DNA from: Arthrobacter gandavensis
GTDB taxonomy: Bacteria; Actinomycetota; Actinomycetes; Actinomycetales; Micrococcaceae
Direction: 5' to 3'
Assembly: GCF_009192735.1 (NCBI RefSeq)
Contig: NZ_VTFU01000004.1
Coordinates: 372,001-436,000 of the forward strand
Length of the DNA stretch: 64,000 nt
A program made the translations under genes and the position numbers. Positions 39,330 to 48,329 of the stretch are shown piece after piece. Position 1 is the first letter of the stretch. The number at the start of each line of letters is the position of its first letter. The notes beneath the pieces were generated by a model. The model was not told the DNA's origin. It made no database searches and saw only the letters and a list, made by a program, of their open reading frames with translations.

Positions 39330-40571
39330 CTACCCGTGCAGCACGATCGGTTGGAAGCCCTGGGCTCGCAGGTTGTTCAGCACCTGTTCGCAGTGTTCGT
39401 GGCCTTTGGTTTCCATGTTGATGGTGATCGCCACGTCCCCCATGCTGATCGAGCCGCCCACCCGGGTGTGGTCCACCCCGGTGACATTGGCGTCGGACTC
39501 CGCGATGATCCGGGAGATGGTGGCCAAAGAACCCGGCCTGTCGTCCAGCAGGATCCGCACCACTAGGTAGCGGCCGGCTGCGGCGAGCCCGCGCTGGATT
39601 ACCTTCAGCATCAGCATCGGGTCGATGTTGCCTCCGGAGAGGACGACGGCGGTGTTCCCCGGGTTTTCGATCTTGCCGTCCATGAGCGCTGCCACGCCCA
39701 CGGCGCCGGCCGGTTCCACCACCATTTTGGAGCGTTCCAGCAGAAAGATCAGGGCCCGGGCCAGCGAGTCTTCGCTGACGGTCACCACGTCATCCACCAG
39801 CTCCCTGATGATGGAAAAGGGGAGCTGGCCCGGGCGTCCCACGGCAATGCCGTCGGCAATGGTGGAGACCTTGGTCAGCGGAACAAGCGCATCCGCCGCC
39901 AGCGACGGCGGGTAGGCGGCGGCGTTTTCGGCCTGGACCCCGATGATGCGGACTTCGCGGCCGAGTTCCTTCGCGCGGGCCTTGATGGCCACCGCCACGC
40001 CGGCTAGGAGGCCGCCGCCGCCCACGCCCATCAGCACCGTGTCCAGGTTCGGGATCTGGTCCAGCAGTTCCAGGCCAATGGTTCCCTGGCCCGCCACGAC
40101 GTCCACGTTGTCGAAGGGGTGGACAAAGACAGCACCGGTCTCGTCCGAGTAGCGTTGGGCTTCCGCCAGGGCCTCATCCACGTTGTGGCCGTGCAGAACA
40201 ACCTCGGCGCCGTGCCCCTGGGTGGCGGCCAGCTTGGGCAGCGCCACCCCCAGGGGCATGAAGATCCGCGCCTTGATGCCAAGGCGGGCTGCAGCGACGG
40301 CAACACCCTGGGCATGGTTCCCTGCGGAGGCGGCAACCACTCCCCGCTCCCGTTCGGACGGGGAGAGCTTGGCCATCCGGACGTAGGCCCCGCGCACCTT
40401 GAAGGAGCCGGCACGCTGCAGGTTCTCGCATTTGAGGTACACGTTGGAGCCGGTGAGGCGCCCCAGTGCCCGGGACTGCTCGATCGGAGTAAGTGCAATC
40501 ACGCCGTCCAACAGCTTGGCGGCCGCCTCCACGTCGTCGAGGGTCACAGGCAGTTGGGGCAGGTCAGTCAC
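39330..40571 (-). CDS. ilvA: Threonine ammonia-lyase
   Basis: The 413-residue PLP enzyme deaminates threonine to 2-oxobutanoate, the first step of isoleucine synthesis or threonine breakdown. The lysine lies in QRAGSFKVRGAYVRMA; the phosphate-binding loop is GVGGGGLLAGVAVA. One C-terminal ACT domain starts near residue 335 (YLVVRILLDDRPGSLATISR), as in the shorter TdcB/IlvA type. It overlaps the upstream AI-2E-type gene by ATGA. Confidence 0.95.
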   Translation of the reverse strand: MTDLPQLPVTLDDVEAAAKLLDGVIALTPIEQSRALGRLTGSNVYLKCENLQRAGSFKVRGAYVRMAKLSPSERERGVVAASAGNHAQGVAVAAARLGIKARIFMPLGVALPKLAATQGHGAEVVLHGHNVDEALAEAQRYSDETGAVFVHPFDNVDVVAGQGTIGLELLDQIPNLDTVLMGVGGGGLLAGVAVAIKARAKELGREVRIIGVQAENAAAYPPSLAADALVPLTKVSTIADGIAVGRPGQLPFSIIRELVDDVVTVSEDSLARALIFLLERSKMVVEPAGAVGVAALMDGKIENPGNTAVVLSGGNIDPMLMLKVIQRGLAAAGRYLVVRILLDDRPGSLATISRIIAESDANVTGVDHTRVGGSISMGDVAITINMETKGHEHCEQVLNNLRAQGFQPIVLHG

Positions 40572-41794
40572 AGTTGTTTCTCATCTTCTGCGTTGTCTTC
40601 CAACGCGTCATCGGTTTCAGTGAGGGGTGCCGCTCCGCCGGCGGCGCCGAAGACAGGGTCCCGCGCGAGCGCCGGGTCCCGTTCCCAGCCCCTGGAGGCG
40701 ATATAGCGCACCACCGTGTTCAGGATGGCCAGCAGCGGCACGGAGAAGAGCGCGCCGGGGATGCCGGCGGCCAGCGTGCCTCCGGTGACGGCCAGGATGA
40801 CAGCCAGCGGGTGCAGTGCCACTGCCCGTCCCATGATCAGGGGCTGCAGGATGTGGGATTCGAGCTGCTGGACCAGCAGCACGATGCCCAGCATGATCAG
40901 CGCGTTGACCCAGCCGTTGGCAACCAGTGCGAGCAGGACGGCAACGAATCCCGTGACAAAGGCGCCGACCAGCGGCACGAAGGAGCCCAGGAACACCAGG
41001 ACCGCCAGCGGCAGGGCAAGCGGCACTCCGATGATGGCGGCTCCGGCACCGATGCCGACGGCGTCGATGAACGCCACGAGCAGCTGCACCCGAACGTAGT
41101 TCACCATTGAGTCCCAGCCGTGGATGCCGGCCCCGTAGCCTCCCGGACGTGCCCGGCGCGGCAGCAGCCCGGCGGTGAACCGCCAGATGCGGCGCCCGTC
41201 CAGCAGGAAAAAGACGAGGGCGAAAAGGGTCAGCAGGACGCCGGCCGCGAAGTGCCCGGCGCCGGTGCCCACGGAGAGCGCCCCCGAAACGATATTGGCT
41301 GAATTCTCCTGCAGGGCATTGGTGGCTTCCTGAAGGAGGGTGTCCATTTGGGTGGTGGTGATCCGCAGCGGGCCGTCGGCCAGCCAGTCCTGGATCTGCC
41401 CCACACCGGAAATCGTCTCGTCCCACAGGTCCCGGAACCCCAGGGCCAGTTGCCGCCCCACCAGCGTCAGCGCGGCAACAATCACGCCAAGGAACGTCAC
41501 GATGGTGACGGCGACCGCCAGGCCCCCGGGCACCTTGTTTCGGCGCAGCCAGTTCGAGACCGGCGACAGCAGGCCCGCGAGCAGGGCCGCGATCATCAGG
41601 GGAATGATCAGCAGCGAAAAGTTCCGCAGCATCCAGACGAGCCCGGCGGCGACAACCAGCACCACGCCAAGCCGCCATGCCCATGCCGCGCTGACGCGCA
41701 GCGCGTACGGCACGTCGTCGTTGCCCCGGTTGGAGCGTACTGCCGCAGCCTGCACCGCTTTGGGCGCGGCGATGCTGCGTGCGTGAGGTCTCAT
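40568..41794 (-). CDS. AI-2E family transporter (TqsA/PerM-like permease)
   Basis: The 408-residue protein has about eight helices and the family pattern: two early helix pairs, an amphipathic central segment (LLQEATNALQENSANIVSGA) and the C-terminal GSFVPLVGAFVTGFVAVLLAL and QLESHILQPLIMGRAVALHP motifs. Family members export autoinducer-2 or act as sodium/proton antiporters; the substrate is unknown. ATG 41794 has GGAAAG upstream; an ATG at 41812 is less likely. The gene is coupled to ilvA. Confidence 0.9.
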   Translation of the reverse strand: MRPHARSIAAPKAVQAAAVRSNRGNDDVPYALRVSAAWAWRLGVVLVVAAGLVWMLRNFSLLIIPLMIAALLAGLLSPVSNWLRRNKVPGGLAVAVTIVTFLGVIVAALTLVGRQLALGFRDLWDETISGVGQIQDWLADGPLRITTTQMDTLLQEATNALQENSANIVSGALSVGTGAGHFAAGVLLTLFALVFFLLDGRRIWRFTAGLLPRRARPGGYGAGIHGWDSMVNYVRVQLLVAFIDAVGIGAGAAIIGVPLALPLAVLVFLGSFVPLVGAFVTGFVAVLLALVANGWVNALIMLGIVLLVQQLESHILQPLIMGRAVALHPLAVILAVTGGTLAAGIPGALFSVPLLAILNTVVRYIASRGWERDPALARDPVFGAAGGAAPLTETDDALEDNAEDEKQL

Positions 41795-41871
41795 GGGCTC
41801 ATCTTTCCACATTCAACGGTTGTGCTTCCCACCTTTACGCCGGGGCTGGCGGCCCGCTGCCGGCAGGCCGG

Positions 41872-42843
41872 TCAGCCGGTCTGCTCCGGGCGGATTCCCC
41901 ACTCCGCGGCGAAGCGCGACGCCGGTTCCAGCCAGCGCAGTCCCTCTCCGGAATTGAGCGCATTGGCCGGGGCGGTCATGGGTTCCAGGGCGACCGCAAG
42001 GGTGCGGCCGGGGAACTTATCGGTGACGAAGACGTGGACGTAATCAAATTCGGGTCCGCCCCACAGCATCACGCCGGTGCCGTCCGGGGCACGCAGGCGG
42101 TGCCGGAACTCTCCGTTTTCGGACTCCAGGCCGGTGTACGCTGCATCCAGGTCCAGCTCGCCCACCCGGCGGCCGCCGCTGAGGTCCGCTGTCCCGGCGG
42201 CAGGCTCCCGGCCGACCGGAATCAGCCGGTCATCGACGGTCAGCCGGGTGTCCCCGGAAACGGTCAGGGTCAGGTCCTCCACCGGAACCGATCCGATGCG
42301 CAGGAAGGGATGGGCGCCCAGCGCAAACGGCGCCCGGCGCTCCCCCAGATTGATGAGGCCCTGCCGCACGCGCAGCCCGCCGTCGTCGTCCAGGCTGTAG
42401 GTGACCTCATGCATCAGGTGGAACGGGTATCCGTGTTGGGGGAAAATCTCGGCCCGCAGTGTCACAGTGCTGCCGTGAGGGGTGGCATTGCCGTCGCCGG
42501 CATCGTCAACGCGGACATAGCCCGTGTTGCGCAGCAGTCCGTGGCTGGCGTTGCCCCGCGAGGGCTCGGTGATGTCCAGCTGCTGGGTGCGGCCCTCGAG
42601 AAGCCATTTTCCCCCGGCCACCCGGTTGGGCCACGGCGCCAGCAGAATGCCGCAGGCCGACGGGGGCAGCTCGGAGTCGGGGTAGGTTTCCACAAAAGCC
42701 GTGCCACCGACGGAGTAGCTGCGCAGGGCACCGGCCAGGGCCGCAATGCATGCCTCCGCCGGACCGGCGGGGGTGTCACGGGTGATCCGGAACTGGGTGC
42801 CGGTGGCGGGCCGCGGTGCGGAGGTGGTGGCTGCAGCGCTCAT
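41872..42843 (-). CDS. Aldose 1-epimerase family protein
   Basis: The 323-residue beta-sandwich protein resembles galactose mutarotase. Conserved parts are ILLAPWPNRVAGGKW, GNASHGLLRNTGYVRV with the first histidine, FALGAHPFLRIG with the second, and TLAVALEPMTAPANALN with the catalytic glutamate. It interconverts alpha and beta anomers of an aldose. It stands alone, 19 bases from the ANTAR gene. Confidence 0.92.
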   Translation of the reverse strand: MSAAATTSAPRPATGTQFRITRDTPAGPAEACIAALAGALRSYSVGGTAFVETYPDSELPPSACGILLAPWPNRVAGGKWLLEGRTQQLDITEPSRGNASHGLLRNTGYVRVDDAGDGNATPHGSTVTLRAEIFPQHGYPFHLMHEVTYSLDDDGGLRVRQGLINLGERRAPFALGAHPFLRIGSVPVEDLTLTVSGDTRLTVDDRLIPVGREPAAGTADLSGGRRVGELDLDAAYTGLESENGEFRHRLRAPDGTGVMLWGGPEFDYVHVFVTDKFPGRTLAVALEPMTAPANALNSGEGLRWLEPASRFAAEWGIRPEQTG

Positions 42844-42862
42844 TGCTCCAGCGTACAGCGGC

Positions 42863-43597
42863 CTACTCCTCGAAGTGAGTGCTTACCCGGTCCGAGACCA
42901 CAGCCACCACTCCGGCAGCCACATCGCGGACCTTCACGTTGCGGCTGTTGGAGACACTGCGCAGAATCTCGACCGCGCTCTGTTGGCTGCAGTTGTTCTG
43001 CGCCATGATGATTCCGGCCGCGAGATCCACAACTGTCCGTGACTCCAGGACAGCCTGCAGATTGTTCGCGCGATGGGTTTGGGCATCCAGCCGCAGGGCC
43101 AGTGCGAGCGGCGCCGCAATCTCCGCCGCTGCCGATTCGACCGCGCGGACGGCTTCCGGCCCGAAGGCTCCCGGGCTGCCGGAGTAACCGGTGAGCACCG
43201 CGGCAGTCGTTTCGGGCTCCGGCACAGGCACCGGCACCGCCGCGGCGGCGGCCACCCCGCGGCCGAGGGCTGCCCGTGAATAGCCGGACCAGCGCAGCTC
43301 GCTTGCCAGGTCCCGCACAACGGCCGGGACGCGGCTGGCCATGGCACGCCGGGCAGGGTCTTCAGCGTGTGGTCCGCGCTGCAGCTCAGCGAGGCTTGGG
43401 ATGCTGCCAACATGCAGCGGTTGCCGGCGCGGCCGCACAATCATCAGCGAGGCACCCATGATGTTCCGTTCGGTCAGGTGCCCGGTGATGAGGCTGGCCA
43501 GCGATTCGAGGAACGTTTCCAGGTCCGGATACCGCAGCAGCAGCTCCTGGACCCGGAACGGCAGCGGGACGGCTGACGGTGACTTCTCCATTTCCAT
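42863..43597 (-). CDS. ANTAR-domain antitermination regulator with GAF-like sensor
   Basis: The 244-residue protein has a GAF-like region at about residues 20-175 and a C-terminal ANTAR domain near 180-240 (LESRTVVDLAAGIIMAQNN, then AVEILRSVSNSRNVKVRDVA). ANTAR proteins bind paired RNA hairpins and prevent termination. No kinase partner gene adjoins it. Either ATG 43597 or ATG 43591 may be used; AAGGGG lies just upstream and suits the second better. Targets are unknown. Confidence 0.87.
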   Translation of the reverse strand: MEMEKSPSAVPLPFRVQELLLRYPDLETFLESLASLITGHLTERNIMGASLMIVRPRRQPLHVGSIPSLAELQRGPHAEDPARRAMASRVPAVVRDLASELRWSGYSRAALGRGVAAAAAVPVPVPEPETTAAVLTGYSGSPGAFGPEAVRAVESAAAEIAAPLALALRLDAQTHRANNLQAVLESRTVVDLAAGIIMAQNNCSQQSAVEILRSVSNSRNVKVRDVAAGVVAVVSDRVSTHFEE

Positions 43598-43718
43598 CCC
43601 CTTCCCGCCGGTGCGGGCCGTTCGGCACGGGACCGGCCCCGCCCAGATCCTACGGTCCCGGCAAGGGGATGCACAGGGTAGCTGGCCGGACAACGAAGGG
43701 ACGAGCAGGATTAAACGC

Positions 43719-43756
43719 AAAGAGGGCCGGCAGGCTTTCGCCTGCCGGCCCTCTTT
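43719..43756. terminator. Long perfect hairpin 3' of the Bax-inhibitor gene
   Basis: AAAGAGGGCCGGCAGGC pairs without mismatch with GCCTGCCGGCCCTCTTT around TTTC. It is the distal of two adjacent hairpins downstream of the minus-strand Bax-inhibitor gene. Confidence 0.85.
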
Positions 43757-43785
43757 GGTGTCTCCGGCAAGCCGGGGACACCAAA
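43754..43785. terminator. Second hairpin directly after the Bax-inhibitor stop codon
   Basis: TTTGGTGTCTCCGGC pairs with GCCGGGGACACCAAA around two bases with one wobble. Three bases overlap the neighbouring hairpin, so the two may form alternative structures. Confidence 0.75.
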
Positions 43786-43787
43786 AC

Positions 43788-44633
43788 CTAGTCGTCGCCG
43801 CGCAGGATGGCGAGGATGCGGAGGATTTCGACGTACAGCCAGACCAGGGTGACCGTAAGGCCGAAAGCTGCCGTCCAGGAGTAGCGCTGCGGGGCGCCGG
43901 CTTTGACACCCTGCTCGATGGAGGTGAAGTCGACAATCAAGGAGAAGGCGGCCAGGCCGACGGCCAGCAGGCCGATGATAATGCCCAGCGGAATGCCGGC
44001 GACCTCGAAGCCACGAACGCCCCAGGGGTCATCCACTGCACCGAAGATCATCAGGCCCATGTTCACCAGGGAGAATACGGCGTAGCCGATCATGGCGATC
44101 ATGAAGAAGCGCATGGCCTTGGGCGTCGCACGGACCTTGCCACTGCGGAACAGGACCAAGGTCACGGCAAAGACGGACAGCGTGCCGAGCACGGCCTGCA
44201 GGCCAATGCCCGGGAACATGTTGTCCAGCACCAGGGTGAGTCCGCCAAGGAACATACCCTCAAGGCCCGCGTAGGCCAGGATCAGGGCGGGAGCGGGCTC
44301 GCGCTTGAAGGCGTTGACCAGGCCGAGGACAAATCCGCCCAGGGCACCCACGATCATCAGCGGCCCTGCGGCGCCGGGGACCAGGATCATCGGAACAGCT
44401 GCGCCGACGAGTACAACCGCCAGGCAGGCCAGCGTCTTCATGATGACGTCGTCGTACGTCATGCGGCCGGTCATGGCCGGACCGGCAGACGGCGCCGTGT
44501 ACAGCTCCTGCAACTGCTGCGGGGTCATCGACGTCTGGTCCTGGGTGGCCAGGGAACCCTGGTTCGCCCGGCCGCTTCTGACCTGGGAATTGAAATTCTT
44601 GCTGTTAAAGACAGGATTACCGCCGAGTGCCAT
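43788..44633 (-). CDS. Bax inhibitor-1/YccA family membrane protein
   Basis: The 281-residue protein has a polar N-terminus with a Gln-rich stretch and seven helices from about residue 60 (MTYDDVIMKTLACLAVVLVG, GLEGMFLGGLTLVLDNMFPG, GWVFA-type end VTLVWLYVEILRILAIL). The family forms pH-sensitive calcium leak channels in some bacteria. GGAGG precedes the ATG. A possible promoter on the minus strand has TTGACA with TAAACA 15 bases later. Confidence 0.93.
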   Translation of the reverse strand: MALGGNPVFNSKNFNSQVRSGRANQGSLATQDQTSMTPQQLQELYTAPSAGPAMTGRMTYDDVIMKTLACLAVVLVGAAVPMILVPGAAGPLMIVGALGGFVLGLVNAFKREPAPALILAYAGLEGMFLGGLTLVLDNMFPGIGLQAVLGTLSVFAVTLVLFRSGKVRATPKAMRFFMIAMIGYAVFSLVNMGLMIFGAVDDPWGVRGFEVAGIPLGIIIGLLAVGLAAFSLIVDFTSIEQGVKAGAPQRYSWTAAFGLTVTLVWLYVEILRILAILRGDD

Positions 44634-44781
44634 TAAATGTCCTCCATCTGGGGGGCTGTTTACCTAGAGCCTACCAATGTCAACGGCTGAGCGGCCCGCG
44701 GGATTCCCGCCATCTGCCGCGTCCGATAACAGTTTGGCATAGCAGGGGCGCACCACCGTCCTTACGCTGGCGCACCAAGTC

Positions 44782-44797
44782 GTTACCTGATCGCGAC
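44782..44797. promoter_or_regulatory. GlnR-like element upstream of livH
   Basis: GTTAC-N6-GCGAC keeps the AC-N9-AC core of actinobacterial GlnR boxes (consensus roughly gTnAC-n6-GaAAc). The second half is imperfect. A better copy lies upstream of the matching binding-protein gene. Confidence 0.35.
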
Positions 44798-44857
44798 ATG
44801 CGGCCGCAGAAAATCGTCACTGCCTGAAACATTCACTGGGTAGCATGATCCCCAATT

Positions 44858-44873
44858 GGTGACATGAGTCACA
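44858..44873. promoter_or_regulatory. CRP/GlxR-like site upstream of livH
   Basis: GGTGACATGAGTCACA matches the consensus TGTGA-N6-TCACA in all but the first base. It lies 64 bases before the LivH start codon, which suits carbon-dependent control. Confidence 0.5.
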
Positions 44874-44936
44874 ATCAGATCCGCTAAAGGTCCGAAGTAT
44901 TCGGTGCCCGCGGCCTTGGCGTGGAGGTTTTGAAAC

Positions 44937-46283
44937 TTGCTAAGAACAACGGCGCTGACCCGGTATTTGGGGATGCTGGCGGTGGTGGCGGCAATGTTCG
45001 CCGCACTGCTGCTGTCTTCGCCTGCCGCTCACGCAACAACAGCAACACCCTCACCATCGGACAGCGCATCGGAAGGTGCATCGGACGGCCCCACGGATGG
45101 CGCGGAGTTTGCCGACCGCATCAGCGGCGTGGTGCGGAACGAAGGCGCTCCGCTTGAAGGGGTGCGCATCACGGCCAGCGGCAACGGCTATGAAGGCGAA
45201 ACGGAAACCGGCGCCAACGGTTCCTGGTCCATCGGCGTTCCCGAGCAGGGCGCCTACGAAGTGGAGCTTGATGAAAGCTCCCTTCCGGACGGAGTCGCGC
45301 TGGCGGAGGGCCAGCAGAATCCACGCACCGTAACCTTTGCGGGCACTTCCAACATCACCACTTTGTTCCTGTTGGGCGAGGGGATCGTCCTGCAGCAGGA
45401 CAGTTTCATTTCCACCCTCACCGAACGCGCAGTGGCGGGCCTAAGCTTCGGCCTGCTGCTGGCGCTAAGCGCCGTCGGGCTGTCCCTGATCTTCGGCACC
45501 ACGGGACTGACCAACTTCGCCCACGGTGAGATGGTCACCCTGGGCGCCGTGCTGGCCTTTGGTTTTGCGGCGCTGGGACTGTCGGCCTGGATCGCGCTGC
45601 CGCTGGCGGTGCTTGGCGGCGCGGCCTTTGGCTACCTTCAGGACGGCGTGCTCTGGAAACCGCTGCGCCGGCGGGGCACGGGCCTGGTGCCCATGATGAT
45701 CGTCAGCATCGGCCTGGCCGTCGCTGTTCGATACACCGTCCTCTTCTTCTTTGGCGGAGCCATGCAGCAGCTGCCGGGATCACAAAGCCCCACCCTCGAA
45801 CTGGGACCGGTCTCCATTCCGCGGAACACCCTGATCTCGCTGTTCGTCAGCCTCGCCGTCATCCTGGTGGTCGCCCTGCTGCTGCTGCGCACCCGGGTTG
45901 GGAAGGCAACGCGTGCGGTGGCGGACAATCCGTCGCTGGCAGCGGCCTCCGGGATCGACGTCGACCGCGTGATCCGCCTGGTCTGGGTCATCGGCGGCGC
46001 GCTGGCGGCAATGGGCGGAATCCTGTGGGCCTACTACCGGCCCGGGGTGTCCTTTAACATGGGCCAGCAAATCCTGCTGCTGATCTTCGCCGGCGTCACG
46101 CTCGGTGGACTTGGCACCGTTTTCGGCGCACTGATCGGCTCCGTGATTGTGGGGCTTTTCGTGGAGATATCCACAATCTGGCTTGAGGCGGACCTGAAGT
46201 ACGTGGGCGCCCTGGTCATCATGATTCTTGTCCTCCTCGTCCGGCCGCAGGGAATCCTGGGCCGACGCGAGCGCATAGGTTAG
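44937..46283 (+). CDS. livH: Branched-chain amino-acid ABC permease (LivH type) with exported Ig-like N-terminal domain
   Basis: The 448-residue protein starts with a signal peptide-like segment (GMLAVVAAMFAALLLSSPAAHA), an acidic Ser/Asp/Glu linker and a carboxypeptidase-regulatory-like beta domain at about residues 60-145 (SGVVRNEGAPLEGVRITASG). The LivH permease follows from about 155 (GLSFGLLLALSAVGLSLIFG, GLTNFAHGEMVTLG) with eight or more helices. The start is a TTG with GGAGG nine bases upstream. It heads livHMGF. Ordinary LivH has about 290-300 residues, so the first 150 are additional. Confidence 0.9.
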   Translation: MLRTTALTRYLGMLAVVAAMFAALLLSSPAAHATTATPSPSDSASEGASDGPTDGAEFADRISGVVRNEGAPLEGVRITASGNGYEGETETGANGSWSIGVPEQGAYEVELDESSLPDGVALAEGQQNPRTVTFAGTSNITTLFLLGEGIVLQQDSFISTLTERAVAGLSFGLLLALSAVGLSLIFGTTGLTNFAHGEMVTLGAVLAFGFAALGLSAWIALPLAVLGGAAFGYLQDGVLWKPLRRRGTGLVPMMIVSIGLAVAVRYTVLFFFGGAMQQLPGSQSPTLELGPVSIPRNTLISLFVSLAVILVVALLLLRTRVGKATRAVADNPSLAAASGIDVDRVIRLVWVIGGALAAMGGILWAYYRPGVSFNMGQQILLLIFAGVTLGGLGTVFGALIGSVIVGLFVEISTIWLEADLKYVGALVIMILVLLVRPQGILGRRERIG

Positions 46284-46296
46284 GGGCTTAGCTCAG

Positions 46297-47277
46297 ATGG
46301 ACTTCGTCAACATATTTCTCGGCGCTCTCAACGAGATCATCAGCCCCACCACGGCCGCCTACGCTCTGGCGGCCCTCGGGCTGGCCGTCCACTTCGGCTA
46401 TACCGGACTGCTGAACTTCGGCCAGGCCGGCTTCATGGCGGTGGGCGCCTACGGCTTCGCCATTCCCATCCTGTCCTTTAACGCTCCGCTGCCTCTGGCC
46501 CTGCTGATCGCCCTGCTGGGATCAGCGGTCTTTGCGGTCATCCTGGGCATTCCAACACTGCGTCTGCGCGCCGACTACCTGGCCATTGTCACCATCGCCG
46601 CCGCAGAAATCATCCGCTACATCGTCACCACCACCGGTATGACACCCATTACCGGATCCGCCAACGGCCTGGCCGCCTTCACCGGCAGCTTCTACGCCCT
46701 CAACCCGATTCCGCCCGGCAGCTACAACATTGGCCCGTTCGGGCTGAACGAACGCGATGTCTGGGTCCGCGTCGTGGCCTGGGGGCTGGTCATCATCGCT
46801 TGCCTGCTGGTCTGGATGCTGATCCGCAGCCCGTGGGGCCGCGTCGTCAAGGGCATCCGGGAGGACGAAAACGCCGTCCGGGCCCTGGGAAAGAACGTCT
46901 ACGCGTACAAGATGCAGGCCCTGATCATCGGCGGCGCGTTGGGTTCGCTGGCGGGGATCATCTTCACCCTTCCGCGGGACGCGGTGCAGCCGGCCAACTA
47001 CGGCACCGAGCTGACCTTCTACCTCTACACCGCGCTGCTTCTGGGCGGCATGTCCACGGTGCTTGGGCCGGTCATCGGCGCCATGATTTTCTGGGTCATC
47101 CTGTCCGTGACGCAGGGACTGCTCTACGGGGCCATCGAAAACGGCTACATCACTTTCATCACCACTTCCCAGGCGGGGCAGGTTCGCTACATCCTTGTTG
47201 GTGTGGCACTGATGCTGCTGATGATCTTCAGGCCCCAGGGCATCCTCGGAAACAAGAAGGAGCTGGCGTTCGCATGA
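46297..47277 (+). CDS. livM: Branched-chain amino-acid ABC permease (LivM type)
   Basis: The 326-residue permease has about nine helices. HFGYTGLLNFGQAGFMAVGA is the family hallmark, followed by GIPTLRLRADYLAIVTIAAA and the EAA-like cytoplasmic loop SPWGRVVKGIREDENAVRAL. It pairs with LivH to form the channel. It starts 13 bases after livH and overlaps livG by ATGA. Confidence 0.95.
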   Translation: MDFVNIFLGALNEIISPTTAAYALAALGLAVHFGYTGLLNFGQAGFMAVGAYGFAIPILSFNAPLPLALLIALLGSAVFAVILGIPTLRLRADYLAIVTIAAAEIIRYIVTTTGMTPITGSANGLAAFTGSFYALNPIPPGSYNIGPFGLNERDVWVRVVAWGLVIIACLLVWMLIRSPWGRVVKGIREDENAVRALGKNVYAYKMQALIIGGALGSLAGIIFTLPRDAVQPANYGTELTFYLYTALLLGGMSTVLGPVIGAMIFWVILSVTQGLLYGAIENGYITFITTSQAGQVRYILVGVALMLLMIFRPQGILGNKKELAFA

Positions 47278-48329
47278 GTTCCCAGGCAAATGAACGCGGC
47301 AGCGGCAGGCGCGCGGGTGCCCATGCCGCGGAACCGGCACCGGAGACGGCGCAGAACGACGGCGCGGCAGACAACGAATACATGACCGACACCCGGCCCA
47401 TCGCCGCTGACGGCGTTGGCCCGGGCTGCCGCAAGCGGGACCCCATCCTGGTGGCAAGGAACGTGACCCGCACCTACGGCGGGATCCACGCCGTCGACGT
47501 CGACCATGTGGAAGTGCCGCGCAATAAGATCACCGCCCTGATCGGCCCCAACGGCGCCGGTAAAACCACCCTGTTCAACCTCCTTACCGGCTTTGACACA
47601 CCGCAGTCCGGGGACTGGCAGTTCGAGGGCCGGGACCTTGCCGGCGTGTCGGCCTACAAGGTGGCGCGGCTGGGGATGGTGCGCACCTTCCAGCTCACCA
47701 AGGTCATGGGCAAGCTGACCGTCATCGAAAACATGAGGCTTGGCGCTGCCTCGCAGCCGGGCGAATCCCTGTGGCGGGCTTTCCTGCCGCCCCTGTGGCG
47801 CAGCCGGGAACGGGAAATCACCGAGCAGGCCGACGTGCTGCTGCAGAAGTTCAAGCTCGACACCAAGCGCGGGGACTATGCCGCTTCCCTGTCGGGCGGC
47901 CAGCGCAAGCTGCTGGAAATGGCGCGGGCGCTGATGGTCCGGCCGAAGCTGGTCATGCTCGATGAACCCATGGCCGGCGTGAACCCGGCACTGACGCAGT
48001 CCCTGCTGGATCACATCAAGAACCTCAAGGCTGAAGGCATGACCGTCCTGTTCGTGGAACACGACATGCACATGGTTAGGCACATTGCCGACTGGGTCAT
48101 CGTCATGGCCGAGGGCAAGGTGGTGGCGGAAGGCCCTCCGGGAGACGTCATGAAGGACCAGGCCGTGATCGATGCCTACCTCGGCGCCCACCACGACGTG
48201 GACCTCGGCGATTCCGAAGGATTCGAGAAACTCGAGGCGGAACTGGAACATGATCCGGAGTCGTCCGTGGGCACCGAGCCCGACGGCGTCATCGGGCGAC
48301 GGATTGACGAACGGAAGGAACAGGCATGA
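47274..48329 (+). CDS. livG: Branched-chain amino-acid ABC ATPase (LivG type) with N- and C-terminal extensions
   Basis: The 351-residue ATPase has Walker A GPNGAGKTTLFN near residue 93, signature SLSGGQRKLLE, and Walker B KLVMLDEPMAG. LivG normally has about 255 residues; here the first 60 residues are polar and unstructured, and the C-terminus adds about 40 acidic residues. An internal ATG at 47382 could be the true start, but ATG 47274 overlaps the livM stop and is coupled. The 3' end overlaps livF by ATGA. Confidence 0.93.
   Translation: MSSQANERGSGRRAGAHAAEPAPETAQNDGAADNEYMTDTRPIAADGVGPGCRKRDPILVARNVTRTYGGIHAVDVDHVEVPRNKITALIGPNGAGKTTLFNLLTGFDTPQSGDWQFEGRDLAGVSAYKVARLGMVRTFQLTKVMGKLTVIENMRLGAASQPGESLWRAFLPPLWRSREREITEQADVLLQKFKLDTKRGDYAASLSGGQRKLLEMARALMVRPKLVMLDEPMAGVNPALTQSLLDHIKNLKAEGMTVLFVEHDMHMVRHIADWVIVMAEGKVVAEGPPGDVMKDQAVIDAYLGAHHDVDLGDSEGFEKLEAELEHDPESSVGTEPDGVIGRRIDERKEQA

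Larger units (their letters stand above)
44634..44936. other. Divergent intergenic region between bax-inhibitor and liv genes
   Basis: This 303-bp stretch holds no gene that I can support. On the minus side it carries TTGACA near 44683 for the Bax-inhibitor gene. On the plus side it carries a GTTAC-N6-GCGAC element and a CRP-like dyad, annotated separately, ahead of the LivH start. Confidence 0.6.

Noticed and set aside
43719-43785. The two hairpins as an ANTAR RNA target
   Set aside because: ANTAR targets have paired hairpins with six-base loops carrying conserved A and G. These loops are four and two bases.
46800-47273. Upstream extension of LivG
   Set aside because: The frame is open but lies inside livM. 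The ATG at 47274 overlapping the livM stop is the sensible start.
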